From Vibrio echinoideorum (GTDB lineage Bacteria; Pseudomonadota; Gammaproteobacteria; Enterobacterales; Vibrionaceae): a stretch of 64,000 nucleotides of DNA. The notes below the pieces were generated by a model. It was not told the origin of the DNA. It ran no database searches and saw only the letters and a program-made list of their open reading frames with translations. Both the position numbers and the translations under genes were made by a program. This document shows positions 18,341 through 26,738 of the stretch, piece after piece (positions within the stretch are counted from its first letter, which is position 1; every line of letters starts with the position of its first letter). Where the stretch lies: positions 1,302,001 through 1,366,000 of the forward strand of contig NZ_AP025483.1 in NCBI RefSeq assembly GCF_024347455.1, in the 5' to 3' direction.

Positions 18341-21028
18341 ATGAGCGATCTAGCGAAAGAGATCACGCCCGTAAATATTGAAGATGAGCTTAGAGGTTCA
18401 TACCTAGACTACGCGATGTCCGTCATCGTTGGTCGTGCCCTTCCAGATGTGCGTGATGGCCTAAAACCAGTACACCGCCGCGTTTTGTTCGCGATGAATG
18501 TATTAGGTAATGATTGGAACAAATCATATAAAAAGTCTGCTCGTGTAGTAGGCGATGTAATCGGTAAATATCACCCACACGGTGATAGTGCGGTATACGA
18601 GTCAATTGTTCGTATGGCTCAGCCGTTTTCACTACGCTATATGTTAGTCGATGGCCAAGGTAACTTTGGTTCGGTTGACGGCGATTCAGCTGCGGCAATG
18701 CGTTATACCGAAGTTCGTATGTCAAAAATAGCTGGTGAGCTATTAACGGATCTTGATAAAGAGACGGTTGACTTCGTTCCTAACTATGATGGAACCGAGC
18801 AAATACCAGCAGTTCTACCAACAAAAATACCAAACCTATTGGTTAACGGTGCTTCTGGTATCGCAGTAGGTATGGCTACCAACATCCCGCCGCATAACCT
18901 TGGCGAAGTTGTTGATGGCTGTTTAGCATTTATCAATAATGAAGACATCACTATTGATGAGCTAATGGACTACATCCCTGGTCCTGACTTCCCGACAGCA
19001 GCATTAATCAGTGGCCGTAAGGGCATTGTCGATGCATATAAGACTGGTCGTGGCAAAGTCTACATGCGCTCGAGAGCCAACATTGAAATGGAAAAGAACG
19101 GTAAAGAAACTATTATCGTTACTGAAATTCCGTATCAAGTGAACAAAGCTCGTCTTATCGAGAAGATTGCAGAACTTGTAAAAGACAAGAAAGTTGAAGG
19201 CATCAGTGCTCTACGTGACGAATCTGATAAAGATGGTATGCGTATTGTTATTGAATGTAAGCGTGATGCTGTTGGTGAAGTTGTTCTAAACAACCTTTAC
19301 TCACAAACTCAACTGCAAACGACTTTCGGCATCAACATGGTTGCTCTGAACAACGGCCAACCACAGCTGTTCAACATTAAAGATATGTTGAAGTGTTTTG
19401 TTGATCACCGTCGTGAAGTTGTAACTCGTCGTACTATCTTCGAATTGAAGAAAGCACGCGACCGTGCACACATCCTTGAAGCCTTGTCTCTAGCACTTGC
19501 AAACATTGATGAAATCATTGAACTGATCCGAAACGCACCAACACCGGCAGAAGCGAAAGCTGGCCTTGTTGCTCGTGGCTGGGAATTGGGCAATGTTGCA
19601 GCAATGCTTGAACGTGCAGGTACTGATGCGGCTCGTCCAGATTGGTTAGAAGATCAATACGGCATCCGCGATGGCCAATACTTCCTAACGGAAACTCAAG
19701 CACAAGCTATTCTAGAACTTCGTCTTCACCGCCTAACTGGCCTTGAGCACGAGAAGATTCTAGACGAGTACAAAGCACTTCTAGAAGAAATCGCTGAGCT
19801 AATGCACATTCTTGCAAGCACTGAGCGTTTGATGGAAGTTATCCGTGAAGAACTTGAAGCGGTACGTGAAATCTATGGCGACGAGCGTCGTACAGAAATC
19901 ACAGCAGCAGTTCATGATATCGACATGGAAGAGCTTATTGCTCAAGAAGACGTTGTAGTAACGCTTTCTAACGCAGGTTACGTTAAGTACCAAATCCTAA
20001 ACGACTACGAAGCTCAGCGTCGTGGTGGTAAAGGTAAGAGTGCGACTAAGATGAAAGATGAGGATTACATTGAGCGTCTGCTTGTTGCTAATACTCACGA
20101 TAACATCTTATGTTTCTCTACTCGTGGTAAAACATACCGTCTGAAAGTGTATCAACTACCGCAAGCGAGCCGCACAGCTCGTGGTAAGCCTATCGTTAAC
20201 ATTCTTCCTCTAGAAGATGGTGAACGTATTACGGCTATCCTGCCTGTGTCTGAATTCTCAAACGAGAAGTTCATCTTCATGGCGACGGGTGACGGTACCG
20301 TTAAGAAGACATCACTGGATCAATTTGCAAACGTACGTGCTAACGGCTTAATCGCAGTTAACCTACGTGACGATGATTCACTGATTGGCGTTGATATTAC
20401 TGATGGTAATAGTGACATCATGCTGTTCTCGAAGTCGGGCAAAGTTGTTCGCTTCAACGAGGACAAAGTGCGCCCAATGGGTCGTACTGCCTCTGGTGTT
20501 CGTGGTATGAAGCTTCCAGAAGACGATCAAGTGGTTTCACTGATTGTTCCTTCAAACGAAGGCGATATCCTAACTGTGACTCAAAACGGTTACGGTAAGC
20601 GTACTGAGCTGGCTGAATACCCAACGAAAGGCCGTGCAACGCAAGGTGTAGTATCTATCAAAGTCTCTGATCGTAATGGCCCAGTTGTTGGTGCTGTTCA
20701 GGTTGAAGAAGGCGATGAAATGATGATGATCACCGACGCAGGTACGTTAGTACGTACTCGCGTAGCGGAAGTGAGCCAAGTTGGTCGTAACACTCAAGGT
20801 GTAACACTGATTCGTACTGCTGAAGACGAGAATGTTGTAGGTCTACAACGTATCGACGAAGTAGAAGAAGCTGAGATTGTTGAAGGCGAAGAAACTGAAG
20901 AAGCAAATGCTGACGCAGTAAACGCTGAAACTATTAATGCAGAAGGAACAGTTGTTTCTGAATCAAGTGAAGAGCAAGCATCCGATGCTTCTGACTCTGA
21001 AAGTGATAGCGAGCAAGACACTGAGTAA
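18341..21028 (+). CDS. gyrA: DNA gyrase subunit A
   Basis: An 895-residue topoisomerase subunit. The N-terminal breakage-reunion domain carries the catalytic Tyr122 (AMRYTEVRM) and a quinolone region [14 protein letters not shown] coiled coil follows. The C-terminal beta-pinwheel starts near the GyrA-box QRRGGKG (~residue 557). The tail beyond residue ~845 is strongly acidic, rich in Glu, Asp, Ser and Ala, and longer than in E. coli. Ser83 is wild type, while position 87 is Glu rather than the usual Asp. The start is fixed by the family N-terminus [17 protein letters not shown]. It ends at a clear terminator. Confidence 0.98.
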   Translation: MSDLAKEITPVNIEDELRGSYLDYAMSVIVGRALPDVRDGLKPVHRRVLFAMNVLGNDWNKSYKKSARVVGDVIGKYHPHGDSAVYESIVRMAQPFSLRYMLVDGQGNFGSVDGDSAAAMRYTEVRMSKIAGELLTDLDKETVDFVPNYDGTEQIPAVLPTKIPNLLVNGASGIAVGMATNIPPHNLGEVVDGCLAFINNEDITIDELMDYIPGPDFPTAALISGRKGIVDAYKTGRGKVYMRSRANIEMEKNGKETIIVTEIPYQVNKARLIEKIAELVKDKKVEGISALRDESDKDGMRIVIECKRDAVGEVVLNNLYSQTQLQTTFGINMVALNNGQPQLFNIKDMLKCFVDHRREVVTRRTIFELKKARDRAHILEALSLALANIDEIIELIRNAPTPAEAKAGLVARGWELGNVAAMLERAGTDAARPDWLEDQYGIRDGQYFLTETQAQAILELRLHRLTGLEHEKILDEYKALLEEIAELMHILASTERLMEVIREELEAVREIYGDERRTEITAAVHDIDMEELIAQEDVVVTLSNAGYVKYQILNDYEAQRRGGKGKSATKMKDEDYIERLLVANTHDNILCFSTRGKTYRLKVYQLPQASRTARGKPIVNILPLEDGERITAILPVSEFSNEKFIFMATGDGTVKKTSLDQFANVRANGLIAVNLRDDDSLIGVDITDGNSDIMLFSKSGKVVRFNEDKVRPMGRTASGVRGMKLPEDDQVVSLIVPSNEGDILTVTQNGYGKRTELAEYPTKGRATQGVVSIKVSDRNGPVVGAVQVEEGDEMMMITDAGTLVRTRVAEVSQVGRNTQGVTLIRTAEDENVVGLQRIDEVEEAEIVEGEETEEANADAVNAETINAEGTVVSESSEEQASDASDSESDSEQDTE

Positions 21029-21063
21029 TCTCGATTACGTAAAGTAATTAAGTTTACCAATGG

Positions 21064-21092
21064 AAAAACCGAGCCTAAGTGCTCGGTTTTTT
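21064..21092 (+). terminator. gyrA terminator
   Basis: An 11-base stem AAAAACCGAGC / GCTCGGTTTTT with a six-base loop, continuing in T. Confidence 0.9.
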
Positions 21093-21126
21093 ATTGCCTA
21101 TCGTTTTTTATTATTCCGAGCATTTT

Positions 21127-21153
21127 GCTTAGTGCTTAGTGCTTAGTGCTTAG
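21127..21153. repeat. 7-bp tandem repeat (GCTTAGT, ~3.9 copies)
   Basis: Uninterrupted GCTTAGT units between the gyrA terminator and nrfG, intergenic and identical in sequence. Such perfect short arrays change copy number by slippage. Confidence 0.9.
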
Positions 21154-21266
21154 ATCTTGGTTTTGGGAAACTTTGAGCACTAAATCTCGAACGCTAAACT
21201 TTGATCAATAACGAGATAACACAAAAACGATAAAGTAGCAATAGAGCTAAACAAAAGGGAAGTGAG

Positions 21267-21896
21267 ATGGACATGTGGTTGCTTGTAGCGTTGATATTGA
21301 TGAGCTTATTTTTAGTCGTGGTTGTTATTGCCGCGAGTAAAAATAGCAGTAACCTCAAAGGTAATATTCTCGTATCACTTATTGCAGTGTTTCTCAGTGT
21401 TACGGTTTGGTCTCAACTTAAACAAGACACACCTCAACGACCTTCTGATGACAATGATGGTTACACGGCAACAGATTTCCAAGACGAGCTTCAGCAGAGC
21501 CTTAAGCAAGACCCGAATCAATCCGATTTATGGTTCAAGCTTGGTGGTGTCTATATGCAGAAAGGGGAGTTTGATGCAGCGTTTACCTGTTACGACTATG
21601 CTATTCGCCTAGATCCTCAAGCGCCTTCTGGCCTCTATGCTGCCAAAGCAACGGCACTTTATTACCTCAGTTCTCAAGCCATGAGCGATGACGTGAATGC
21701 GCTATTGGATCACTCCATGCAGCTTGATCCTGATGATCGTACGGCATTAATGTTGATTGCAACCGATCACTTCATCAGTATGCGTTATCAATTAGCGATC
21801 GATGCATGGACTAAAATCCTCGATTCCAATCAAAAAGGGATCGATCGTGTTTCCATTATTCATTCGATCAACCAAGCAAAGCAGATGATCCGTTAA
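21267..21896 (+). CDS. nrfG: TPR protein of cytochrome c nitrite reductase maturation, NrfG-like
   Basis: A 209-residue protein with two N-terminal membrane helices (~4-24 and ~33-50), then a periplasmic region with TPR units (DLWFKLGGVYMQKGEFDAAF at ~92 and YQLAIDAWTKIL near the end). This is the CcmI/NrfG layout: the TPR domain presents the apocytochrome to the haem lyase. In E. coli, NrfG with NrfE and NrfF attaches haem to the special CxxCK site of NrfA. nrfA, nrfE and nrfF are nearby, which supports NrfG over CcmI. GGAAGTGAG precedes the ATG. It is separated from the other nrf genes and convergent to the rhodanese gene. Confidence 0.78.
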   Translation: MDMWLLVALILMSLFLVVVVIAASKNSSNLKGNILVSLIAVFLSVTVWSQLKQDTPQRPSDDNDGYTATDFQDELQQSLKQDPNQSDLWFKLGGVYMQKGEFDAAFTCYDYAIRLDPQAPSGLYAAKATALYYLSSQAMSDDVNALLDHSMQLDPDDRTALMLIATDHFISMRYQLAIDAWTKILDSNQKGIDRVSIIHSINQAKQMIR

Positions 21897-21957
21897 GCTT
21901 GGAGGATTGAGTCGTAATCTTTAGTCGATAGATTCTGTTAGCTTCAGCCGCTAACCG

Positions 21958-22302
21958 CTAGTTACTTTCTTGCATTTCAATTAAGCCACCAGCATTGTGG
22001 ATCTGAGTAAACCCTTGTGCACGCAAGAACTGATACGCTTGTCCTGAGCGATTGCCACTACGGCAATACAAAACGATGGGTTGGTCTTTCTCGATGTTAG
22101 CAAAGTGAGTAGCCACTTCAGAAAGAGGGTAGTTAATGGCATTGCTTAGGTGTCCGTTTGCGAACTCGGCAGGTGTCCTTACATCAACCACTAGTGCCCC
22201 TTTTTCAATTAACTCCCAACCTATATCAGCACGTTCAGAAGCGTAAACTCCAGAACTTAACAACGTAATGCACAGTGCAGAAAGCGAAAGTAAGGTCTTC
22301 AT
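21958..22302 (-). CDS. Periplasmic single-domain rhodanese
   Basis: A 114-residue protein with a signal peptide (MKTLLSLSALCITLLSSGVYA) and one rhodanese domain. The active loop YCRSGNRSGQA near residue 82 has the catalytic Cys, as in PspE-type sulfurtransferases. ATG 22302 was chosen because AAGGAATTAAGA precedes it; the longer frame adds 31 residues before the signal peptide. It lies downstream of nrfA on the same strand (141-base gap) and may be transcribed with it. Its role in nitrite or sulfur chemistry is only suggested by position. Confidence 0.88.
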   Translation of the reverse strand: MKTLLSLSALCITLLSSGVYASERADIGWELIEKGALVVDVRTPAEFANGHLSNAINYPLSEVATHFANIEKDQPIVLYCRSGNRSGQAYQFLRAQGFTQIHNAGGLIEMQESN

Positions 22303-22442
22303 TCTTAATTCCTTGAATGAGTAAATGGGTATTCGAAGGTAGACACGATTTGAATGCGTTAAAAGCTTAAGATTCAAAATAGAAAAACCAGCCATACTAC
22401 AATAGTGTGACTGGTTTTTACTTAATGGTCTAATTGAAGAAA

Positions 22443-23873
22443 CTAGTATTCGTAGTTGGCTTCACGCTTTTCAGCTTGCTCTTCCCATTGAGGAACAACG
22501 GTGTCTAAGAAGTGTTGTTTCTCAGCGTTCATCTTATCCATGTCCATTCCAAGCGCTTTTTGAGCCGCTTCTTTTGTCGAGATATCTGGAATCTCGATTG
22601 GATCGGTGATGCCTTTCTTCGCCAGTAGACGAACAATCTTAGTTCGAGCATCCGCTGCGCGGTCAACGGCAGTACCTAGCACTTCTAGAGCGATTTCAGG
22701 TGCATGCATATGAATGCCGTGAGACGCAATAGCGTAGTCCCAACGCCATTGAGCGTGACGGATATCGATTAAGATAGGTTCCATCTCTTGCTCTGTCGCA
22801 CCCGCTTCCCATGCTGCGCCTGCTTCAAAGTGAGCAGCAACGATTTGTTTCTCTGCTGTCAGCTTCATGTTTAGTACTTGCGCTTTACGGCTTGAAACGA
22901 TGTTACGCATGGTTTCTTTCGATTGAGTGTGACAGTTTGCACACGTATCTTCGAAGCGGTCGAATGGGTTACCCACTTTATGGTCGGTATAAACAGTGCC
23001 ATCTTCTTTGGTCACTTTCGGCATATGACAGTCAGCACAAACGACTTTGTTCTTACCATGGATGCCTTCGCGCCATGTTTCGAAACCTGGGTGCTGTGCT
23101 TTCAGCATGGGTGCTTTCGATACTTTATGCGTCCAATCTTTAAAGTTGATTGCATCATAGTAGCGTTCCATGTCACCAACGGTTGTACCTTGGTCCCAAG
23201 GGAATTTCACACCTTTGGTTGGCCCTGTGAAGTAGTATTCCACGTGGCATTGTGCACAAACAGAAGCTTGTTGGTCTAGTCGGCTTTGTTCATCAAACTT
23301 TTTACCAATCGTTTCAAATGCACGTTCAACGTAAGGACGAGTCACCTTAAGTGCTGGTTCACCATTTTTAAAGCCTTCGCTTTTGGTATCGTGACAATCA
23401 GAGCAACCGATAGGGTTAATAATTTCATTACCCAAACGAGCCCATTTACCCTCAAAGTAACCGTCTTCACCACGTTCTTCAATAACACGTGCTACGTCTG
23501 GGCTCTTACAACTCCAACATGCCATTGGCATCGGGCCAGAGTTTTCGTCTGTTGGGCCGCCAGTACGAAGCGTTTGTCGTACATCGTCAATTGCATAAAA
23601 GTGACCACGTGCCTTGTTGTAATCTTTTGCGAAGCCGTAACCAGCCCACATGATAACCATGTTGGGATCTTCTTTTAGTGCGTCTTCTATGGTTTCGCTT
23701 TCTGAAGTCTGTCTCCATGAATGATATTGATCAGGGTGGTTTTGCTCGAACTGGTCGTTACGAGGGTCGCCAATTTCTTTTTGTTCAGACGCAGCAAAAC
23801 TGGTCGCGCTTGCTAGTGATGCGCTAACCATTAATAGTGCTGTGACTGAATTACGTATCCAATGCTTTTTCAC
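22443..23873 (-). CDS. nrfA: Cytochrome c nitrite reductase (ammonia-forming)
   Basis: A 476-residue periplasmic pentahaem enzyme that reduces nitrite to ammonium with six electrons. A signal peptide is present. The active-site haem motif is CWSCK (C119-K123), the NrfA hallmark in which Lys ligates iron. Four CxxCH motifs follow (CSDCH, CAQCH, CADCH, CANCH). The length matches E. coli NrfA. Unlike E. coli, the gene is divergent from nrfBCD rather than heading one operon. An FNR-like box and NarP-like sites lie upstream. Confidence 0.97.
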   Translation of the reverse strand: MKKHWIRNSVTALLMVSASLASATSFAASEQKEIGDPRNDQFEQNHPDQYHSWRQTSESETIEDALKEDPNMVIMWAGYGFAKDYNKARGHFYAIDDVRQTLRTGGPTDENSGPMPMACWSCKSPDVARVIEERGEDGYFEGKWARLGNEIINPIGCSDCHDTKSEGFKNGEPALKVTRPYVERAFETIGKKFDEQSRLDQQASVCAQCHVEYYFTGPTKGVKFPWDQGTTVGDMERYYDAINFKDWTHKVSKAPMLKAQHPGFETWREGIHGKNKVVCADCHMPKVTKEDGTVYTDHKVGNPFDRFEDTCANCHTQSKETMRNIVSSRKAQVLNMKLTAEKQIVAAHFEAGAAWEAGATEQEMEPILIDIRHAQWRWDYAIASHGIHMHAPEIALEVLGTAVDRAADARTKIVRLLAKKGITDPIEIPDISTKEAAQKALGMDMDKMNAEKQHFLDTVVPQWEEQAEKREANYEY

Positions 23874-24000
23874 AGTGATATCTCCAATATACTGATTTTT
23901 ATACCAAGCGTTGTGAGTTTGCTATTCAAATTAAGAACTGGAGAATTCCTGTTTATATTAATTCATAACTAAACACATTTTGTTACGTGTTGGGTATAGC

Positions 24001-24014
24001 TTGTTTTAGATCAA
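24001..24014. promoter_or_regulatory. FNR-like box
   Basis: TTGTT-TTAG-ATCAA matches nine of ten specified FNR bases, centred about 134 bases before the nrfA start. Confidence 0.65.
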
Positions 24015-24050
24015 TTAATGGTAGTGACTTCAATCACGTTGAAGTTTATA

Positions 24051-24066
24051 TACCCCTTTAGGGGTA
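24051..24066. promoter_or_regulatory. NarP/NarL 7-2-7 site, perfect
   Basis: TACCCCT-TT-AGGGGTA is a perfect inverted pair of heptamers fitting TACYYMT, with the two-base spacing preferred by NarP. Confidence 0.75.
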
Positions 24067-24094
24067 TTGGTGGCTAGATTTTTTAGAATTCAAG

Positions 24095-24109
24095 TGAGAA
24101 TTATTATCA
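24095..24109. promoter_or_regulatory. Fur box in nrf control region
   Basis: TGAGAAT-T-ATTATCA matches the 7-1-7 Fur consensus TGATAAT-N-ATTATCA at 13 of 14 specified bases. Confidence 0.65.
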
Positions 24110-24191
24110 TATATAACAAGTAATTACCCAAATTGACCATGTCATAAATAGGGTGATTGCGTTCACACATTAACCCATCCAAATTTCGTAT

Positions 24192-24207
24192 TACCTCATT
24201 AGAGGTA
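24192..24207. promoter_or_regulatory. Second NarP/NarL 7-2-7 site
   Basis: TACCTCA-TT-AGAGGTA has one exact heptamer and one with a single mismatch to TACYYMT. It is centred 141 bases from the first site. Confidence 0.6.
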
Positions 24208-24354
24208 TATTCTAATTATAGAAAGCGTTGTGGCTTATCCAAAATAAGAATTGATATCATTTAAACGGTAATAATATCGTTTAAGGGTACTTTTGTTTAA
24301 CCGGAATATTATTTAGTTGAGAGTTAAATAATGCCGGTATAAGGAAAGGATAAA

Positions 24355-24939
24355 ATGGGCAATATTAAATTGGCCATAGTCATAATGCTTAAATCCCTTC
24401 TAGCATTCTGCCTCTATGGTTATTCCATTCATGCTGTTGCTGAGCCTGCTGTTACGCCAGTAGGAGAATCAACAAGACATGAAGTCGAATTAATCCGTGA
24501 TAAAGACTACAAGTGTGTTCAATGCCATAAAGATTCAAAAGAAACGGTATTGGGTTCACATGGTGAAAGTGCACACGCTTTGCTTGGCCGCGAAGTAAAT
24601 TGTACCGATTGTCATAGTTCTATTAGCCCCGATCACCGTGAAGGTGCACCTAAAGTGGTGAAGTATCGTGAGGCTCAATCACAGCCTGGAACCGAGAAGG
24701 TTTTCTTAGACCCTAAATTAATCCTAGATGCCAATAGTCAATGTGTGGATTGTCATAAACCTGATGATCTCCGCGAAGCTAGCTGGACTCACGATGTTCA
24801 CGCGCAAAACTTAACTTGTTCAAATTGCCACGATGTTCATGCGACCGAAGCGAAGGTGTTGGGCTTAGATAAAAAGCAAACCATTAAGCTGTGTGTGGAT
24901 TGCCATTCAGACTTCAACCAGAAGAAAGAAGGGGAGTAA
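24355..24939 (+). CDS. nrfB: Pentahaem cytochrome NrfB
   Basis: A 194-residue exported cytochrome with a signal peptide and five CxxCH motifs (CVQCH, CTDCH, CVDCH, CSNCH, CVDCH), the haem count of NrfB. It passes electrons from the quinol dehydrogenase NrfCD to NrfA. AAGGAAAGG lies before the ATG. It heads nrfBCDE-dsbE-nrfF, with nrfC only three bases away. Confidence 0.93.
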   Translation: MGNIKLAIVIMLKSLLAFCLYGYSIHAVAEPAVTPVGESTRHEVELIRDKDYKCVQCHKDSKETVLGSHGESAHALLGREVNCTDCHSSISPDHREGAPKVVKYREAQSQPGTEKVFLDPKLILDANSQCVDCHKPDDLREASWTHDVHAQNLTCSNCHDVHATEAKVLGLDKKQTIKLCVDCHSDFNQKKEGE

Positions 24940-24942
24940 TCT

Positions 24943-25629
24943 ATGAGCTGCTCAAGAAGAAACTTTTTAGCGGGCGCAGGTGCCGTAATCTTTACGACCG
25001 GTGTTGCAGGAACGGCGGCGGTGACAAGTCGTAAAACGCTAGCCAATGTCCAAGAAGATGGCGTTAAGCGTTACGGAATGATTCATGACGAAACCGCTTG
25101 TATTGGTTGTACCGCTTGTACAGAAGCATGTCGTGAAGTGAACAATGTGCCTGAAGGTGTATCGCGCTTAGAAATTATTAAGAGCGAGCCACAAGGCGAA
25201 TATCCAAATGTTGATTACCGTTTTACTCGTAACTCTTGCCAACATTGTGATAACGCGCCGTGTGTCATGGTTTGCCCAACAGGTGCAGCCTACAAAGATG
25301 AAAAAACGGGCATTGTTGATGTCCACAAAGAGAAGTGTGTCGGCTGTGGTTACTGTTTGTTAGCGTGTCCATATCAAGTGCGCTTTTTCCATCCAGAGAA
25401 CAAATCAGCCGATAAATGTAACTTCTGTCGTGATACCAATCTAGCGCAAGGGAAGTTGCCTGCTTGTGTCGAATCTTGCCCAACCAAAGCGCTGACATTC
25501 GGCGATTTGAATGACCCTGAGAGTGAGATAAACCAAGTACTTCAATCCGAGGTGGTTTACAGAGATAAAGCCTATCTAGGCACTCAACCAAAACTCTATA
25601 AAGTGCCACACCAAAAAGGGGAGATTTGA
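24943..25629 (+). CDS. nrfC: NrfC iron-sulfur protein
   Basis: A 228-residue periplasmic ferredoxin-like subunit with a Tat signal (SCSRRNFLAGAGA) and four [4Fe-4S] motifs: CIGCTACTEAC, CQHCDNAPCVMVCP, CVGCGYCLLACP and CNFC...CVESCP. It connects the membrane quinol oxidase NrfD to NrfB. It overlaps or abuts its neighbours on both sides. Confidence 0.95.
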   Translation: MSCSRRNFLAGAGAVIFTTGVAGTAAVTSRKTLANVQEDGVKRYGMIHDETACIGCTACTEACREVNNVPEGVSRLEIIKSEPQGEYPNVDYRFTRNSCQHCDNAPCVMVCPTGAAYKDEKTGIVDVHKEKCVGCGYCLLACPYQVRFFHPENKSADKCNFCRDTNLAQGKLPACVESCPTKALTFGDLNDPESEINQVLQSEVVYRDKAYLGTQPKLYKVPHQKGEI

Positions 25630-25631
25630 TT

Positions 25632-26606
25632 ATGAGTGCATGGGATACAGCTTTTCAGTCTGGTACGGTGGTATGGGACTGGATTATTGCAATCTATCTA
25701 TTTCTTGCAGGGATGTCGGCCGGTGCAGTGATGATCTCAATTTACCTTAAGAGAAAGGTAATTGAAGGCGATCCTGCTCATAATGGTGTATTAAAGGCTA
25801 CCGCTTTTCTTGCTCCGTTTGGGATCATTGCAGGCCTGTTGATCTTGGTTTTCCATCTAACTAAGCCCTTGTCATTTTGGAAGATCATGATCTTTTATAA
25901 CCCAACGTCTGTGATGTCGATGGGTGTGATCTTATTCCAAGTGTATATGGTGATCTTGTTCCTTTGGATCGGCATTATATTTAGAGATCAAATTGTGGTG
26001 TTCTTGAATGACCAAACATGGTTGAAAGGGCGCCTCGACTTTGTTGGAAAATGGATCGGTAAGTTAGAGGTGTTTGAGAATGCTTTGGAAATATTCTTAG
26101 CGGTTCTCGCATTGATGCTTGCTGCTTATACGGGCTTCTTGCTTTCAGCTTTAAATACCTTCCCATTATTGAATAACCCAGTTTTGCCGATTTTATTCTT
26201 GTTTTCGAGTCTATCTTCGGGAGCGGCTGCGTGTATTTTGTTTGGTGTATTGGTCTTCAAAGAGTCACCACACAGCCCGAGTATTTCTTGGATACATGGA
26301 TTTGAACGTCCGGTTGTGATGTTTGAACTGTTTGTTCTTATTACTTTCTTCACTGGGCTTATCTTCGCGGGTGGCCAAAGTGAACAAGCGGTATGGAACG
26401 CGATTGGCAGTGGTTTTTGGGCAAGTTGGTTCTGGTATGGCGTGATCGGTGTCGGTATGGTTCTACCATTGCTGCTAAATGCGGTAATGCCAACGTCTAT
26501 CCGTCATAGCGCGGTGTATATTTTCTCCGTGACTTCGCTAAGTCTGATGGGCGTGTTAATGCTACGAACTTTTGTCCTTTATGCAGGGCAGCTAACGATA
26601 GCTTAA
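25632..26606 (+). CDS. nrfD: NrfD quinol dehydrogenase membrane subunit
   Basis: A 324-residue membrane protein with eight to nine hydrophobic helices, of the NrfD/PsrC family. The first helix carries IAIYLFLAGMSAGAVMIS, typical of the quinol site region. It oxidises menaquinol and feeds NrfC. ATG 25632 (MSAWDTAFQSG) is two codons inside the TTG that overlaps the nrfC stop. Confidence 0.93.
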   Translation: MSAWDTAFQSGTVVWDWIIAIYLFLAGMSAGAVMISIYLKRKVIEGDPAHNGVLKATAFLAPFGIIAGLLILVFHLTKPLSFWKIMIFYNPTSVMSMGVILFQVYMVILFLWIGIIFRDQIVVFLNDQTWLKGRLDFVGKWIGKLEVFENALEIFLAVLALMLAAYTGFLLSALNTFPLLNNPVLPILFLFSSLSSGAAACILFGVLVFKESPHSPSISWIHGFERPVVMFELFVLITFFTGLIFAGGQSEQAVWNAIGSGFWASWFWYGVIGVGMVLPLLLNAVMPTSIRHSAVYIFSVTSLSLMGVLMLRTFVLYAGQLTIA

Positions 26607-26623
26607 TTTAGCTCAAGTTAATG

Positions 26624-26659
26624 AGTAAGTAGATGTTGGATACTGGGCATCTGCTTACT
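26624..26659 (+). other. Intercistronic hairpin nrfD-nrfE
   Basis: A 12-base stem AGTAAGTAGATG / CATCTGCTTACT (one G-U pair) with a 12-base loop and no T-run. It lies between the structural genes nrfBCD and the maturation genes, so it may stabilise the upstream message or attenuate downstream expression. Confidence 0.55.
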
Positions 26660-26738
26660 TGGCTTCTGTTTATCGGAACAGTATAAGCGAACAATTGTTT
26701 AACTTGGCTCTGCTTCGGTAGAGTCTTATTGAGGTGAT

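Larger units (their letters stand above)
23874..24354. promoter_or_regulatory. Divergent nrfA / nrfB control region
   Basis: A 481-base AT-rich region without a gene. It holds an FNR-like box, two 7-2-7 NarP-like palindromes and a near-consensus Fur box. A second partial FNR match (TTGATATCATTTAA, 24251-24264, 8 of 10) lies about 90 bases before nrfB. It overlaps an 11-base near-repeat, ATATCATTTAA at 24254 and ATATCGTTTAA at 24274, spaced exactly 20 bases. Confidence 0.7.

Noticed and set aside
20794..21060. Minus-strand frame at the end of gyrA
   Set aside because: Ser-rich antisense shadow of the acidic GyrA tail.
22811..23678. Three plus-strand frames opposite nrfA
   Set aside because: Cys/His-rich antisense shadows of the haem motifs, with no independent support.
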